60,000 nucleotides of DNA from Apostichopus japonicus (GCF_037975245.1 NC_092576.1:3915001-3975000), one strand, 5' to 3'; shown: positions 11,716 to 25,093, counted from the stretch's first letter. A program made the numbers and translations. Notes: generated by a model not told the origin, from the letters alone.

Positions 11716-14700
11716 ATGAAGACTCGTGGAAAGAGGGTGAGTAAATACATCAATCTGTAATATTTTCAATTTAGCTGTCCATTGCTTAGGCATATGAGCC
11801 AGGGAGTTGAGGGGGACTGCAGCCTCTTCCTCCTTGGAGTTGGCCAAAGCAAATTTCTCTGGCAAATTACTGGAAAAGCCAGGAGAAATCTCAATAGTAA
11901 TAGGTGGGTGATGATTTCATTTGTGCTTTGTTTCTTCCCTACTGTTTGGCTGTTATGTAGAACTTTTAGGTTATATTTATATACAAGTGGGTACAATGCA
12001 AGAAGAGAATTACCTCTTCGGGTTGTCATAAACCAAATTTTTCACCCATTTGAATGTGAAGCTTTCGGTGTAGGTCAAAGGGCATAGGGATCAACAGGAG
12101 TCAACATGTGAAAACGTTTGTTAATTTAATATTCCATGAATGTATCAAGGAGGAATTCTCATGTTTAGTTGCTGAGGTACTAAATTGAGTTGAATCATCT
12201 GTATGGGTTATGGTTTACCCCTCTCATGTATTGACCCTGAATTATCTTACAGTGGTAGTACTGTATATTACATAGTTTGCCAATTAGTTAAATTTCACAA
12301 TGCGTCTTGTGCATTCACCTTGCTGAATGTGAGAAAATTGAAGTATGCAAAAAGAGAAATATGCAAGAATTGAATATAAATTTGACCAGATTGCTAATTT
12401 TGAATCCCTTGTACATTAAATTAGCTTTAGGGCCTTTCTGTATACTTGCACCTCTACACTGTGTTCTGCATAAGCACAAACAACTTGCAATAAAGTAAAC
12501 TGGCATGGTGGCTGGAGCCCATTGCGGTGCACCCTAGCTACTGATTGTACATGCAGTGCAATGCACATTGTCTCTCTTGACACTGACATACTGTTACATG
12601 TATCCATATTGTTGAACACATGTTAGAGCTTTAATTTGCAGTATTCAGTAATTGTGTTGTCACTGTGTTAACTTTTGATATCTTTTAATCTTCCCAAAGG
12701 ATACAGATGTACCCAACTATGAGCAGGATCACCCTGGTCTTGAGAAGAAGTTCATCAGTGAAAGGATTGGTGAGTGCTTTACTAGTAATAACATACATGT
12801 TGCATGGCTAAGCAACAAGATATTTTTAGTGGTATTAGAGAAATTATATATTGGAGAGTTGTGTTTGCTGTTATTCATTTTTAAAGGAAATTGTTCATAG
12901 TTTTTCATTTATTTTTTTTAGGATATGGAGTGTTTGCAACACAATCAATTGAGAATGGGGAGTTCTTGCTGCAGTACAAGGGGGAGAGAATTACAACAGA
13001 AGAGGCAGAGGAAAGGGAGGTTGATTACATAAATCGTCAGCTGAGGCACTGCTATCAGTATTTTTATTCTGATAGAGGCAAGACATTATGGTAAGTTAAA
13101 TTTCTTTTCGAAGTTTCCTGACCATGTCAGCCAGGCTGATCTGTCAGTGAAAAGTCAATTAGTCTGCTAGCCTAACATCATTTGTCAGTTGGATTAAAAC
13201 TACAATTCTGTTTGAGTTAGGTGTCAAATAAAGCTCACTTGATGTAGGTTGGTGCAAGTCAGTTTCCAATTTGTACTTCATACTGAAATATGCCAGAAGT
13301 CAAACAGAAGTCTCTAGAACTTTTGCTAATGGATCAGTTACCTTACTTCATCCTTTGAACTATGTTGTTGGCAAATTTTGGGTCGAATTGTGAAAACCTT
13401 GTAAACACAATATCTCAAGAAGAAAACCTTGGGCATAACTCATATGTTAGTGTGTTGAAGTACCATATTAAGGACAAGGAGCCTATTAATTTTGGTAGAG
13501 GTCAAAGGTCATTTGGGGTCACCGACGGTCAAATTGTGAAAACCTTGTAAAAACAATATCTCAAGAAGGAAAGCTTGAGCATACCTCTTGTTTAATGTGT
13601 AGGAGTACCATATCGAGGACAAGAAGCCTATTGATTTTGGTTGAGGTCAAAGGTTATTTGTGGTCAAATTGTGGAAAACCTTGTAAACATGATACCTCAA
13701 GAAGGAAAGCTTAGACAGACCTCATACTGTACTTAGTGTGTAGAAGTCACACATTTAATACAAGAAGCCTAGTGTTTTTTAAGGAGGTCAAAGGTCATTT
13801 GGGCTCACCAGGGGTCAACTTGTGAAACCTTGTAAATGAGACATCTCAAGAAGGGAATCATGGGCAGACTTCATATTTAGTTTGTAGAAGTACCACATAA
13901 AGTACAATAAAGCCAATTTGATTTTGATGGAGGTCAATATCATTTGGGGTCACCAGGGGTCAAATTGTGGAAACCTTGTAAAATGTTGCAAGAAAGGAAC
14001 CTTGGACAGATCTCATATTTTATTATTAGATATGCCATATCAAATTTAATTAACTTCATTCCCCTCTTACCTGCCTCTCTTCACTAAGGCACCTTCCTTA
14101 ACATAACATCACAAGGGTAGCTTTGGACATGTCTATCACATATTTGGTATGTAATTGTACCACATTGAGTACAAGAAGCCTAATGTTGGCGGAGGTCAGT
14201 GGTTGAGTTCATGAGGGGTGAAATTGTGAAAAGTAGGACATTAAATTTAGTTGCTGATGTATCACTCTTAGTACAAGAAGCCTGTTGTTGAGGTCAATGG
14301 TCATTTCAGGACAGCCCGTGCCTTTGTTAATTTATTGTTTGTCACAACACAATGCGTTGCACTGTAATACAAAGATCAAGTATGTTGTACACCCTCAGTA
14401 TACATTACATCAGATTCATGAAGAAAAGTGCTCATATTACATCATTGGTAGCACAATGCATTTTTGCATTCTGGTTAAGGATTAGTGTTATTTCACTGTG
14501 AGTTATTAATGATCATGATTTTGGAATAATCATGTCCTCCATGATAAGGTACTTGTTGGTAGTAATTGTAATGATACAGGTATTTATAAGTAGAGTGTTA
14601 ATATTATATTAAAAGTAAGGTATTTATCAGTAGTAGAGTACTCACCATTCCGCAAGATCGCGCTCATGCTTTGTAGCGCCTGTAAATTCCAACTGAGGAA

Positions 14701-17700
14701 CACAATTAGTAGCTCCTGTCAAGAGCTATCAAGGAAATTATCTACAGCCATAATACAGTGTGTAGTGTGCTATAGCCACTCACTTCAGTACTACATAGGG
14801 GTGCTACTGAAGCAATACATGAACTTCTTTAAAACTCAAAAGAGAATCTTTGTCAGTCAAGCTTTAACTCATCACATTGCAAACAAGGTGAGATTTGTAA
14901 TAACATGAATCTCTTACTTGTTGACTTTGTAGTTTTTGAAAGGAATTTGGAAGGGATATACGGGAAGGGTTTTGCTTATTTTAATTTTAATTAATTGGTC
15001 AGGGGATAAGGCTAGGAGAAGCTTACTGTTGGGTTTGGGCAAGAGTAATGGTAGTGACAGGTCTATAGGCATTGTGGGAGTTACCACCACAAAGAATGAG
15101 ATTTTGAAGGAAGATATTCATGGGAGACTTTTCTCTTCATTTTGTACATGGAGAAAGTTTAATTCATTGGGCATAAAAGGTTGCCTTCCTTTAATGATTG
15201 CAATCATTTAATGAAATACACAATAATTGTACATGTTTTTTTTAATTTTATATCTTTCAGCATTGATGCAACCCATGTGAAAAAGTCACTTGGAAAATTT
15301 GTCAATGATGAAAAACCCCAAAAAGCAAACTGCAGAATGAAGAAGATAATTCACAATGAGGAAGTTATTCTTTGCTTGTTTTCAACAAAGGAAATTAATA
15401 TTGGTGACGAGATACGGTATGACTATGGTTTAAAAAATCTTCCTTGGCGAACAGACAAGGATGGCAAGAGTACCCAACAGGAAGTTCAGGACAAAACTGA
15501 AGACAAACTGGATATAGAGTGTTGTGAACAATTACCTAGTATGATGGTGCTCAACACAACTCTTCACAGGGAAGATGATGAGGAAATTGTTGAGGGATCT
15601 TCCAATGAGATGTTGAGAGATGTTGGTTGCAGTAAAGAAGATCAAGCTTGTGAACAGAATAATAATGCAAAAGACCACTCACAGCAAGAAATACCGACCA
15701 CTGCTAAAGACCCTAAAGAAGAAACTGGTGACAAACCTGATAAAGATGGTTGGGAACAGTTAAACAACATGGCGATGCATAATACAGCACTTCAGAGAGA
15801 GGATGATGAGGAAATGGTTGAGGTATCTTCCATTGAAGATAGTGGTGACAAAATTTCAGATCAAGCTTGTAAGCAGAATACTAATGCAAAAGACCACTCA
15901 CAGCAAGAAATACTGACCACTGCTAAAGACCCTAAAGAAGAAACTGGTGACAAACCTGATAAAGATGGTTGGGAACAGTTAAACAACATGGCGATGCATA
16001 ATACAGCACTTCAGAGAGAGGATGATGAGGAAATGGTTGAGGTATCTTCCATTGAAGATAGTGGTGACAAAATTTCAGATCAAGCTTGTAAGCAGAATAC
16101 TAATGCAAAAGACCACTCACAGCAAGAAATACTGACCACTGCTAAAGACCCTAAAGAAGAAACTGGTGACAAACCTGATAAAGATGGTTGGGAACAGTTA
16201 ACCAACATGGCGATGCATAATACAGCACTTCAGAGAGAGGATGATGAGGAAATGGTTGAGGTATCTTCCATTGAAGATAGTGGTGACAAAATTTCAGATC
16301 AAGCTTGTAAGCAGAATACTAATGCAGAGGACCACTCACAGCAAGAAAAATTGACCGCTGCTGGATACACAAAAGAAGAAACTGGTAACAAACCTGATAA
16401 AGAGGATAGGGAACAATTACCTAACATGGCGATGCATAATACAGCACCTCGGAGAGAAGATGATGAGGAAATGGTTGAGGGATCTCCAATTGAAGAATGT
16501 GGTGACTGGAAAGCAAATAAAGCTATTGAACAGAAACCTAATGCAGAGGACAACTCACAGCAAAATCAGACATTAGACACTAGGTCTGATCTGGAGAAGG
16601 AACTTGCTAAGATAAGATCCATTCTTAGAGATACACAAGTGTTTCCTATTATGGCAGCAGAGGTAGACTGTGAAACAGCCCTATTAAGTGATATTGAAAG
16701 TACTCATGAATATGAAGTTGCTGATGACATGAGTGATGCTTCTGAACATGAAGCCAATTCAGATTATGATCCAGACCCTGGTGATTCAGATAAGAACAGT
16801 GATCTTGAAAAGGATGATGACACATGTGACTTACCCAAAGATGTCCCTGGGACTTCAGGGACATGTTACAATAAAGTGATTGATGCTAAAATGGATGCAG
16901 GCTACTGTGAAGATAATTCATCAGGTTGTGAACGGGAGCAGTTGGATGATGAAGAACAGGAGGAAGAAGAAGTCCATGTCAAATGTGCTCAAAGGAAACA
17001 AACAGAGAAAGGTTCCAAACGAGTCTACGATAAAAGAAATGCATGCTTGTTTTGTGGGAAGTTGTTAAAAGTTGTTATCGGTCGACACTATCTAAGTCAA
17101 CATAAAGATGAAGTTGCTGTTGCACAGATAATGGCACTGCCTGTGGGATCAAGGGAGCGGAAAGTTAAACTAGACCTTCTGCGAAACAAAGGAAATTTCT
17201 TTCACAATGAAGAAGTGATACAAACACAGACTGGAGAGATCATTTTGATGCGAAGACCATCAACTGGAGCCTACTTTGACTTGGATGATTACGGCCCCTG
17301 TCCACAGTGTTTGGGATATGTTAGTAAGGATGATTTGTGGAGGCATGTGCGGTATAGATGCATTGCCAAAGAATCAGAATCCAAGGGAGAAAGTAAAAAG
17401 AGATCACGAGTTCGCATGGAAAGTGACATCCTTATGAAACGGTACAACGGAGCAAGTGACAAATTGAAAAGAATGGTCTTATCTTCAATGAAGAGAGATG
17501 AGCTGTTTGATGTTCTTAGCAATGACATACTCATACTTGAATATGGAAACCAAGTGCTTCGCAACCAGCAAACCAGAAAGCATATTGTGTCCCAAAAAAT
17601 GAGAGCACTTGCTAGTGTCTTACTAGAACTAAGGAAATCTGATCCTAATGGTGGCCAAAACATCAGTGATTTCATAAAACCATCCAAGTTTGATATGGTA

Positions 17701-20700
17701 GTTGAGGCAGTGGAAAAAAGATGTGCCATAGTTGAAAATGATAATGGTGGAAATTGTCAGTATAAGTTTCCATCATTCGCTATAAAGTCAGGGCATGACT
17801 TGGTCTGGATCACAAGAATCAAGCGTAGCCAGGCAATAAGGCAAGGTGATGCTAAAGCTGAAGAAGAAGCAAACAGATATTTGCAACTTCATCAAGCAGA
17901 ATGGCATGTGAAAGTTGCTTCAGCAGCTGCTTCCACATTGAATGTAAGAAAGTGTGAAAAAGTAGTCAGCCTCCCAAGTGCTTCTGATCTGAAGAAAGTT
18001 TCTGAGCACACACGATCTCAGATTAAAAGTTTGACCAGTAAACTGATGAGTGCTAAACCTGAGTTCAGAGATTATCGTCTATTGCAGAAAATGACCCTAG
18101 CAAGACTGATCGTCTTTAACAAACGCAGACCAGCTGAAATGGCAAAATTGCCTGTAGCTTCCATCTTAAACCGGCCGCAGTGGGAGAAATGTCAGATTGA
18201 TGAATTAGCTCATAATCTAAATGCTTTGGAGAAAGAGCTGTCTAAGCGGTACCAGCTAGTTAAAATTGTGGGAAAACGTGGCCGTCCAGTCGCAGTTATT
18301 ATTCCACCAGAATGTTCTGAATCTCTTAAGTTGATCATTGATCAAAGGGAATCATTTGGCATACCAGCCGGCAACCCCTATGTGTTTGCTAGGTCTACTT
18401 CAGCATCATTTCTTGATGGAGGAGAGTGCCTTTCTGAAGTAATTACTGGTCTGGATTTAGAAGCACCAGAGACCATAAAGAGCACCAAAATGAGACAGTA
18501 TGCTGCAACTGTCTCACAAGTCTTAAGTCTTGGTAGTCAGGAGGTAGAGTGGCTGGCAAGCCACCTTGGTCATGATGTGGCAATTCACAAGCAATATTAT
18601 AGACTCCAGGAGTCAACAGTTGAACTGTGCAAAGTTTCCAAATTGCTCCTTGCCATGGATCGAGGCAAAGTTTCTAACTTAAGAGGAAAGACGTTGGATG
18701 AAATCAGTGTTGATGGTAGGAATTTATTTAAGTAGTTCAATTAGCAGGAGTAAACTACTTATGACAAGAAATGTAAAGAACATTTAACATCTTCTCTAAT
18801 AAAATGACTTAATATGCCAATGTTACTTAACTTAGGTTATGTTCACAAACTGGAGTTATTCAGCATCCATGACTCTAGGTCAGATCAGTGCAAGCATATT
18901 AGTACCTTGACCATTTCAGTAAAAAAAAGGCTGGTTTTGGCTGGCATTCTACCTAATTTCTCTAAAGGTTGCCCCAAGATTGCTTTGGCTACATTTTGTC
19001 ATCAATTATAAGACAAATTTTTTGAACTTCACAATCCAACAGACATTCCTGTGTTTGAAGATGAACAAATTGAAGAATCTGTTGCAATGCATCAGCTTGA
19101 GGGTGGTGAGTCTCTTTTGTATTATGTTGCATGTCTTATCTAGACATCTCATATTAAAGGGTAGATATATCAGAGAAACAAGGTAAATTATTTCTTGGGT
19201 ATACTTTCTTGTAACACAAAGCTTACTATATAGGGCTGAAAAGGAATTGTCATGTTGGTAAACATGGCAAATGAAAGTATCTGTAGAATTGAACGGACAT
19301 AGGCATCATATTAAACAGATGTTCAAAGGTATTGCCTGTAATTAAGGAAAAACAACAAACCAACTCTTACTTAACTCTCCAGCCCCCATTTGTTCTCACG
19401 TCTTTCAGGGAACATTGGATGATAGATAACATGTTCCGAATAAGTAGAATTGTTATTACTTTTAGTTGCGTAAACTTGTGACCATTGCTTATCAACTAAT
19501 CTACACATTTGGCATTTGTCTGTCTTATAGATAACCATTCAGATGAGGAGGGGAAGCAGAGCCATCATGATCCACCTGTACTGGAAAACACTTCCTCTGG
19601 TGAGTTTTTTGTGGAGATAATGCAAGTGATGTCTGAGACTTATGTTGTATTCCAGCCCTGCCATTTAAGATAAAAAACATAAGTATGTTAATCTTGATCT
19701 ATATACCCCTGGATGAGTCCATATCTTTGTTTCTTTCATGGGATTCAATTGCAGCCAAACTCACATACTTGTCAAATTGACTCCCTAGGTATGTTCCACC
19801 TTCGGCCAATACCTTTATCTTGAATTAGTGCCAAATCAATCCTTACCAAAATAGGTTTTATTGATACAGTTTTTAATATTTTAAAAACATTTACAGTGCA
19901 GTTCAGTTCAAAAGGGACTACAGAAAGATGAGTGTGATTTATTACCTTAAGCTGCTTTAGTGTGCTAGGCCAGGATCCCAACAAAGGATTGTGTTAGCTT
20001 GCACTCACAACAATACCGTAGAAAACTGATTAATAAATTGCTATTTACAGTCATCAAGGAATTTATGTGGCCTCACAAAAATCTGACAGGAGGACATTGA
20101 TACAGAGCAAGCATTTCTTGCAGTCCATTGTCCCGATAAGACCACATATTTTGATGTTCAAATTAGGTGAAAGTATTCTTAGAATCAATGTTTAGGAAGA
20201 CATTTTTTAGTTATTAACTTATTGCCCAGACTTAAACCGTTCCAAGAAATGAAAAATGTTAATACCATGTAGACATGTAACATTGATGGACTTATCAAAC
20301 GTAATATGGCACCCTTCTGCCTTTTATTTATAAGTTTCTCTGCTATAAGCTAGAGATCATGATTGAAAGAGTGAAAGTTGGTTTTGAAGTTTAGCCTTGT
20401 ATTGTATTGGCACCCATTGACAATTACTGCAAGGCAATTGTACAATATTGGCCATTTTTGTTGAGTAACACCGAATGTTGGTATCTTCTGTCTAAAGTTG
20501 CCTCTCATTTGCAAGGAATCACTTAGCTATTTGATTTCCTGGTTTATTTGGTATCATATTGCACTTTTTGTCTATGATCTTATATAAAAGCCAAGGTATC
20601 AAAGACACAGGGTAAATTATTAAAAGCAATTTGCCTGGAATACAAAGAAGCTACTGTATCAGGCTTCATGAAGGAAATGTCCAGTAGATGCAATTTGGTA

Positions 20701-21852
20701 GAAATGAGGGAACATAGGCTTGATATTTAGCAGATTTTCTGAGGCATTGTCTAAAGGGAAAAACCACAAACCAATTTGACATCTGTCCTGTTACTCAAGT
20801 CTTCATTCCCCCACATGTTACCTGATTGAAATAAAATTGCTAATACTTTTGCCATGCAAACTTGTGACCATTGTTTTTTATTAACCTAATCATTTGGCAT
20901 TTGTCTGTCTTACAGATAACCATTCAGATGATGAAAGGGGAATACAGGGCTCTCAAGATCAATTGGTACTGGAAAACACCTCATCTGGTGAGTTTTTGGT
21001 AGAGATAATGCAAGTTATATCTGAGAAAGATGAGTGTAATTTAAGACCCTAAGCTGGTTAATTGAATGTCCATTTTTTGGATCCCAGTTGTGAGGTACCC
21101 TTCTCAATGCAAGTCTTTGTGCACTACATGCCAACATGCAGTCACTCCAACTTCGATAGTGTCAAGGACTTTCAAATCCCCGCTGGATTCCATCGCCTAT
21201 ATGAGTATTATCCAGCCAAGGGTTCCTGTCTGGAACCAACTGGAGTCCAAGATGGCCCCCACTTCTGCCCTGACTGACAATTCACATCTTAGCTAGGCTT
21301 TTGCAACATCATTGTGCTTGTTTTGTTGTGAATTTGTAATTTTGTGATTGAAGGCATACTTAAAAGAGTTGACAAATTCCAGTGTGCATCAGGTATATCT
21401 AGTCAAACTTTTTATGTCATACATACCGACAAGGAAGTGTTGTCAAAGAGAAGCCCTTGTTATAGCATTTTAGAAGAACCTATAATTACTCGTTAGTGGA
21501 TGTGTATATATATTTATCATTTAAAAAGCACTAGAGGGAAGGAAGCAAGTTCACAGAAAATGTTTTTTATTCAATAAAGAGTTTAACCAGGTTACATAAA
21601 CTTTGCGTTTTACTATTACCTCCTGCAGGTAAACGATTTTTCCGAAAGCAAAAGAAAAAAGTCCCTTGGACAGCTGAGGAAAAAAAGACCATCTTCAAGC
21701 ATTTTCAAAAGAACATAAAGCAAGGAAAAAACCCTGGCAGAGATGCCTGCAGGTCTGCTGTTGAAAAATTTCCATGTCTCGCCAGAAGGACTCCTGACAA
21801 CGTAAAAGACTATGTCCGGAACCAAATTGTAAGATTGGCAAAAGGAATTTAA
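11716..21852 (+). CDS. SET-domain / zinc-finger / tyrosine-recombinase-like / SANT-like fusion protein (KMT5A-like)
   Basis: Eight coding exons join in phase: 11716-11736, 12700-12769, 12922-13090, 15261-18715, 19043-19105, 19531-19599, 20916-20987 and 21629-21852 (1380 codons). Residues ~15-145 form a KMT5A-like SET domain: GYGVFA, QYFYSD, CIDAT, FVNDE and IRYDYG. The usual NH of the cofactor site reads ND, so methyltransferase activity is uncertain. Then come five 73-residue acidic repeats (~168-525), an Asp/Glu-rich stretch (~560-660), zinc fingers at C682 (C-x2-C-x10-H-x4-H) and C767 (C-x2-C-x11-H-x4-C), and a recombinase-like region with R1043 (RPAE), K1091, R1165, H1191 and Y1200; H1191 and Y1200 are nine residues apart as in the family. 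The last exon is a Myb/SANT-like domain (PWTAEEKKTIFKHF, VKDYVRNQI). Similar SET/recombinase proteins are known to me from fish and invertebrates. A nuclear chromatin- or DNA-binding role is inference. The start ATG lies directly before a GTGAGT donor in phase 0 and gives the basic N-terminus MKTRGKR. Confidence 0.85.
13376..14290. repeat. ~146-bp degenerate tandem repeat in intron 3 of the SET gene
   Basis: Units near 13382, 13528, 13665, 13812, 13957 and 14217 share TTGTGAAAACCTTGTAAA, then ATCTCAAGAAGGAA, then GAGGTCAAAGGTCATTTGGG. No splice-bounded coding frame is visible in it. Confidence 0.8.
15502..16560 (+). repeat. five 73-codon tandem repeats inside the SET gene exon 4
   Basis: The unit boundary GAAACTGGTGAC recurs at 15721, 15940, 16159 and 16378, exactly 219 bp apart, so the frame is kept. 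The protein unit contains KEETGDKPDKD, EQL-NMAMHNTAL, REDDEEMVE, SSIEDSGD and CKQNTNAKDHSQQE. Units two to four are almost identical at the DNA level. The first (from ~15502) and the last (to ~16560) are more diverged. Low hydrophobicity and many acidic residues suggest a flexible linker between the SET and zinc-finger parts. Confidence 0.95.
19160..21060 (+). repeat. tandem duplication carrying SET-gene exons 6 and 7
   Basis: About 19160-19620 and 20590-21010 are homologous: shared intron blocks include ACTTGTGACCATTG, GGCATTTGTCTGTCTTA-AG and GTGAGTTTTT-GAGATAATGCAAG. Each block contains one short phase-1/phase-1 exon (DNHSDEEGK..VLENTSS and DNHSDDERG..VLENTSS). A further match (AAGATGAGTGT) at 19924 and 21026 suggests the unit was ~1.4 kb. 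Because both exons are symmetrical, the duplication adds residues without breaking the frame. Confidence 0.8.
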
Positions 21853-24050
21853 GTGAGTTCCTGCTGCATATGGTCAATAAGATGAACATTATTTTTGCAG
21901 GCAAAAACAGGTATTGCATGTTAGGCAAGTGAAAAAGCTAAATGATTCAATATAAATCGGCCTTTTGTGTGAAACAATTCAATATTTTTGATTGCATATG
22001 TTTATTGGCCTTGCTTCCTTCTTAAGGTTACTGCTTAATCTTTTTCAGCTGAAGAGCTCAGTTTGTAAGGCAATATTCATGTCTTTCTTGCATTCTTAAT
22101 CTGTTCCAAAAGAACATTAGGGAAGGCAGAGTCTCTGACAGATATCACTCCTGCTCTCCCTACAATACAAAGAATATGTTTAGAGGTAGGATGTTGTAAG
22201 GTAAGATGGTAAGATTACAACAAAAGGAATATAGGGTTTCAAGCACATTAAAGGGAGAACAGTTTCCGACTGAAAACCCTGCTGTATCAGGTCCATAATG
22301 CAAAAAAAAGGAATGATTTTATCCAAATGACCTGTTTGTGTTAAATGTAAGTGTGTTTCTGATAGAAATGTTTGTTTAGTGTGGTTATTAGGAAATGAGG
22401 TCAAAAAGAGATACAAATCTGTATCATAATTTTTAAGGATTTCTTTAGATTGAGGAGAGCTTTTACAGTATTTTGGGAAGAACATATAAGTGAGGAGATT
22501 TCCTGGTGGATAGGTCTACTACATCAGGTCAGTCAGATGTATTTGTACAAGCAAAGAACAGTGTGAGTTATGCAAAAGAAAAGTTAAAGGGTTTCATTTT
22601 AATGAATTTTTTGTGTTTAACAGTTCTTTACTTCTGATAGCAAATGTCTGTTAGTTCTTTTTAGGAACTGAGATTTTAGTCAGAAACCAAACTTCAAAAT
22701 CAGTTTAGCTTAAGTGCTTCATTTATAAGAAAATTTAAAAACTTCTTTGAGAGGCTATTTAACAGTATATGTTGACAAGAACAAAGTTATTTTGAGAGTA
22801 AAGGACAGGCAATATCAGTTATCAAAAAAGAGACATGATCTTCTTAAAATTACCTTTTTGTGTTCAATATTTCTATGTTTTAAAGCAGGTGTTTGTTGAA
22901 ACTACTTAGTAGATAGTGAGATCATCAAAAAGTTCCAAGGTTTAAACTCATTTACTCATAAACTCAATAAACTCAGCTAAAAAGCTTCATTTCTGGGTAA
23001 TTTTGAAATCATACTTTGTTTGTATTTTGGTTGTGTTATCAAGTTAAACAAATGGCTTTCCCTTTTAATGTTACTATTGACAGTATTACAAGGCTTAGTT
23101 TCATCAAGGAGAATAAATAACAGAATTCATTTATGTTCCAATTCGTACAGCTAGTGATCTTTGAGAGTCAGAGGGTGGGTGAAAAAGATTTGAGATGTTA
23201 ACCACGTGTAAAAAAATCTGAAGAAGAAAATATTCCAGATGCCAAGTACCTGATAATTTCGGACATCGGAAATTATGTTGGTTCATATTTGCTGTACTAG
23301 TGCATGTGCTCCTTCTTGTTATATTCAGTGAAAGGTTAGCAACAGTGAAGATATTTTAGTTTTGATGCAACTAATACACCAATGCAAACATGATGGAAAT
23401 CATGTTCCATTATCAAGACCAAAGTACATATTTGTATTCTATTTTCTTATCTCTAATAGAGTAAAAAAGAAAATGGTGTCCACTGTCATTTTACTTCTGT
23501 ACATTGATTCAGCCCATGTTGTGTTGTCAGTATTACTGTTATTATGTTACTAGTTGTAAGTTCAAACTTGCTTAAAATTTTTAGAAATAATTTGAACATT
23601 TGTTAACATTAATTTAACATGTTGTAATGTTTACTTGTTTTAAATAAATGGTGTTCATATAATGTCTGTCCCTTTTCATATTTGTATGCATTTCTGTTGA
23701 AGGACCTGAGAGAATATGCCGGATGATCAGGGCAATAAACTGTAGTTAAAAACTGAACTTTGTTGTTTGAGATAAACTAAAACTTCTATGAAAGCTTCAC
23801 TTGGCTTGTCTACTGGAGAAGTGGGAATGAATACATGTAAAAAAAGTAATGAAAAGTAATAACTTTTTTAAAAATTTAAGCATGGCCAACTGTATTTTTC
23901 TTGATAATTCCCTTGTGAAATTTAAAATGCAGTCATTACAAGCTTACAAGGGGCAAGATGAAATAAAAAGAACAGTACTGGACTTAAACCAAGCAGGTTG
24001 GGTATTACAGCATTTGGAAGGTTTGGTTTTTGAGAATGTATAAAGTGGTC
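21853..24050. other. 3' flank of the SET gene, no gene seen
   Basis: AT-rich sequence following the TAA at 21850. AATAAA-type signals occur (for example near 23104 and 23643), but the true 3' end cannot be told. No splice-bounded exon or repeat family recognised. Confidence 0.4.
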
Positions 24051-24620
24051 TCCAGAGGGATGATTCATAAAGATGGTACTGAACTGCAGTCCAATACCAA
24101 CTTATGTAAACTTGTCTCCAGAAGGAAGGATGATTCATAAAGATGGTACTGAACTGCAGTCCAATACCAACTTATGTAAACTTGTCTCCAGAAGGAAGGA
24201 TGATTCATTAGGATGGTACTGATCTGCAGTCCAATACCAACTTATGTAAACTTGTCTCCAGAAGGAAGGATGATTCATAAGGATGGTACTGAACTGCAGT
24301 CCAATACCAACTTATGTAAACTAGTCTCCAGAAGGAAGGATGATTCATTAGGATGGTACTGAACTGCAGTCCAATACCAACTTATGTAAACTAGTCTCCA
24401 GAAGGAATGGTGATTCATAAGGATGGTACTGAACTGCAGTCCAATACCAACTTATGTAAACTAGTCTCCAGAAGGAATGGTGATTCATAAGGATGGTACT
24501 GAACTGCAGTCCAATACCAACTTATGTAAACTAGTCTCCAGAAGGAATGGTGATTCATAAGGATGGTACTGAACTGCAGTCCAATACCAACTTGTGTAAT
24601 CAAGTCTCCAAAGGGTATGT
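24050..24620. repeat. 70-bp tandem repeat, about eight copies
   Basis: TGATTCATAA recurs at 24061, 24131, 24201, 24271, 24341, 24411, 24481 and 24551, exactly 70 bp apart. The unit includes GGATGGTACTGAACTGCAG, CCAATACCAACTTATG and GTCTCCAGAAGGAA. Units are contiguous, with no spacers. Confidence 0.97.
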
Positions 24621-24688
24621 TTGATAAGGATGATGGGACTCTCACAAGTTGTCTCCACAGGGAAAGTCTCCATTAGGCCCACAACATG

Positions 24689-25093
24689 AGTATGTATGTA
24701 TGTATGTATGTATGTATGTATGTATGTATGTATGTATGTATGTATGTATGTATGTATGTATGTATGTATGTATGTATGTATGTATGTATGTATGTATGTA
24801 TGTATGTATGTATGTATGTATGTATGTATGTATGTATGTATGTATGTATGTATGTATGTATGTATGTGTGTATGTGTGTATGTATGTATGTATGTATGTA
24901 TGTATGTATGTATGTATGTATGTATGTATGTATGTATGTATGTGTGTGTGTATGTATGTATGTATGTATGTATGTATGTATGTATGTATGTATGTATGTA
25001 TGTATGTATGTATGTATGTATGTATGTATGTATGTATGTATGTATGTATGTATGTATGTATGTATGTATGTATGTATGTATGTATGTATGTAT
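24689..25093. repeat. ~400-bp (TATG)n microsatellite
   Basis: About 100 tetranucleotide copies with a few TGTG interruptions (near 24865 and 24942). It abuts the 3' end of the minus-strand SINE at 25094, so it is best explained as an expanded SINE tail. Long open frames on both strands (YVCM or HTYI repeats) are artefacts. Confidence 0.97.

Noticed and set aside
16299-17729. Minus-strand frames opposite the SET gene exon 4
   Set aside because: Antisense shadows of a strongly supported coding exon.
24050-24620. Regular 70-bp repeats considered as a CRISPR-like array
   Set aside because: Units are contiguous with no variable spacers, and the setting is eukaryotic.
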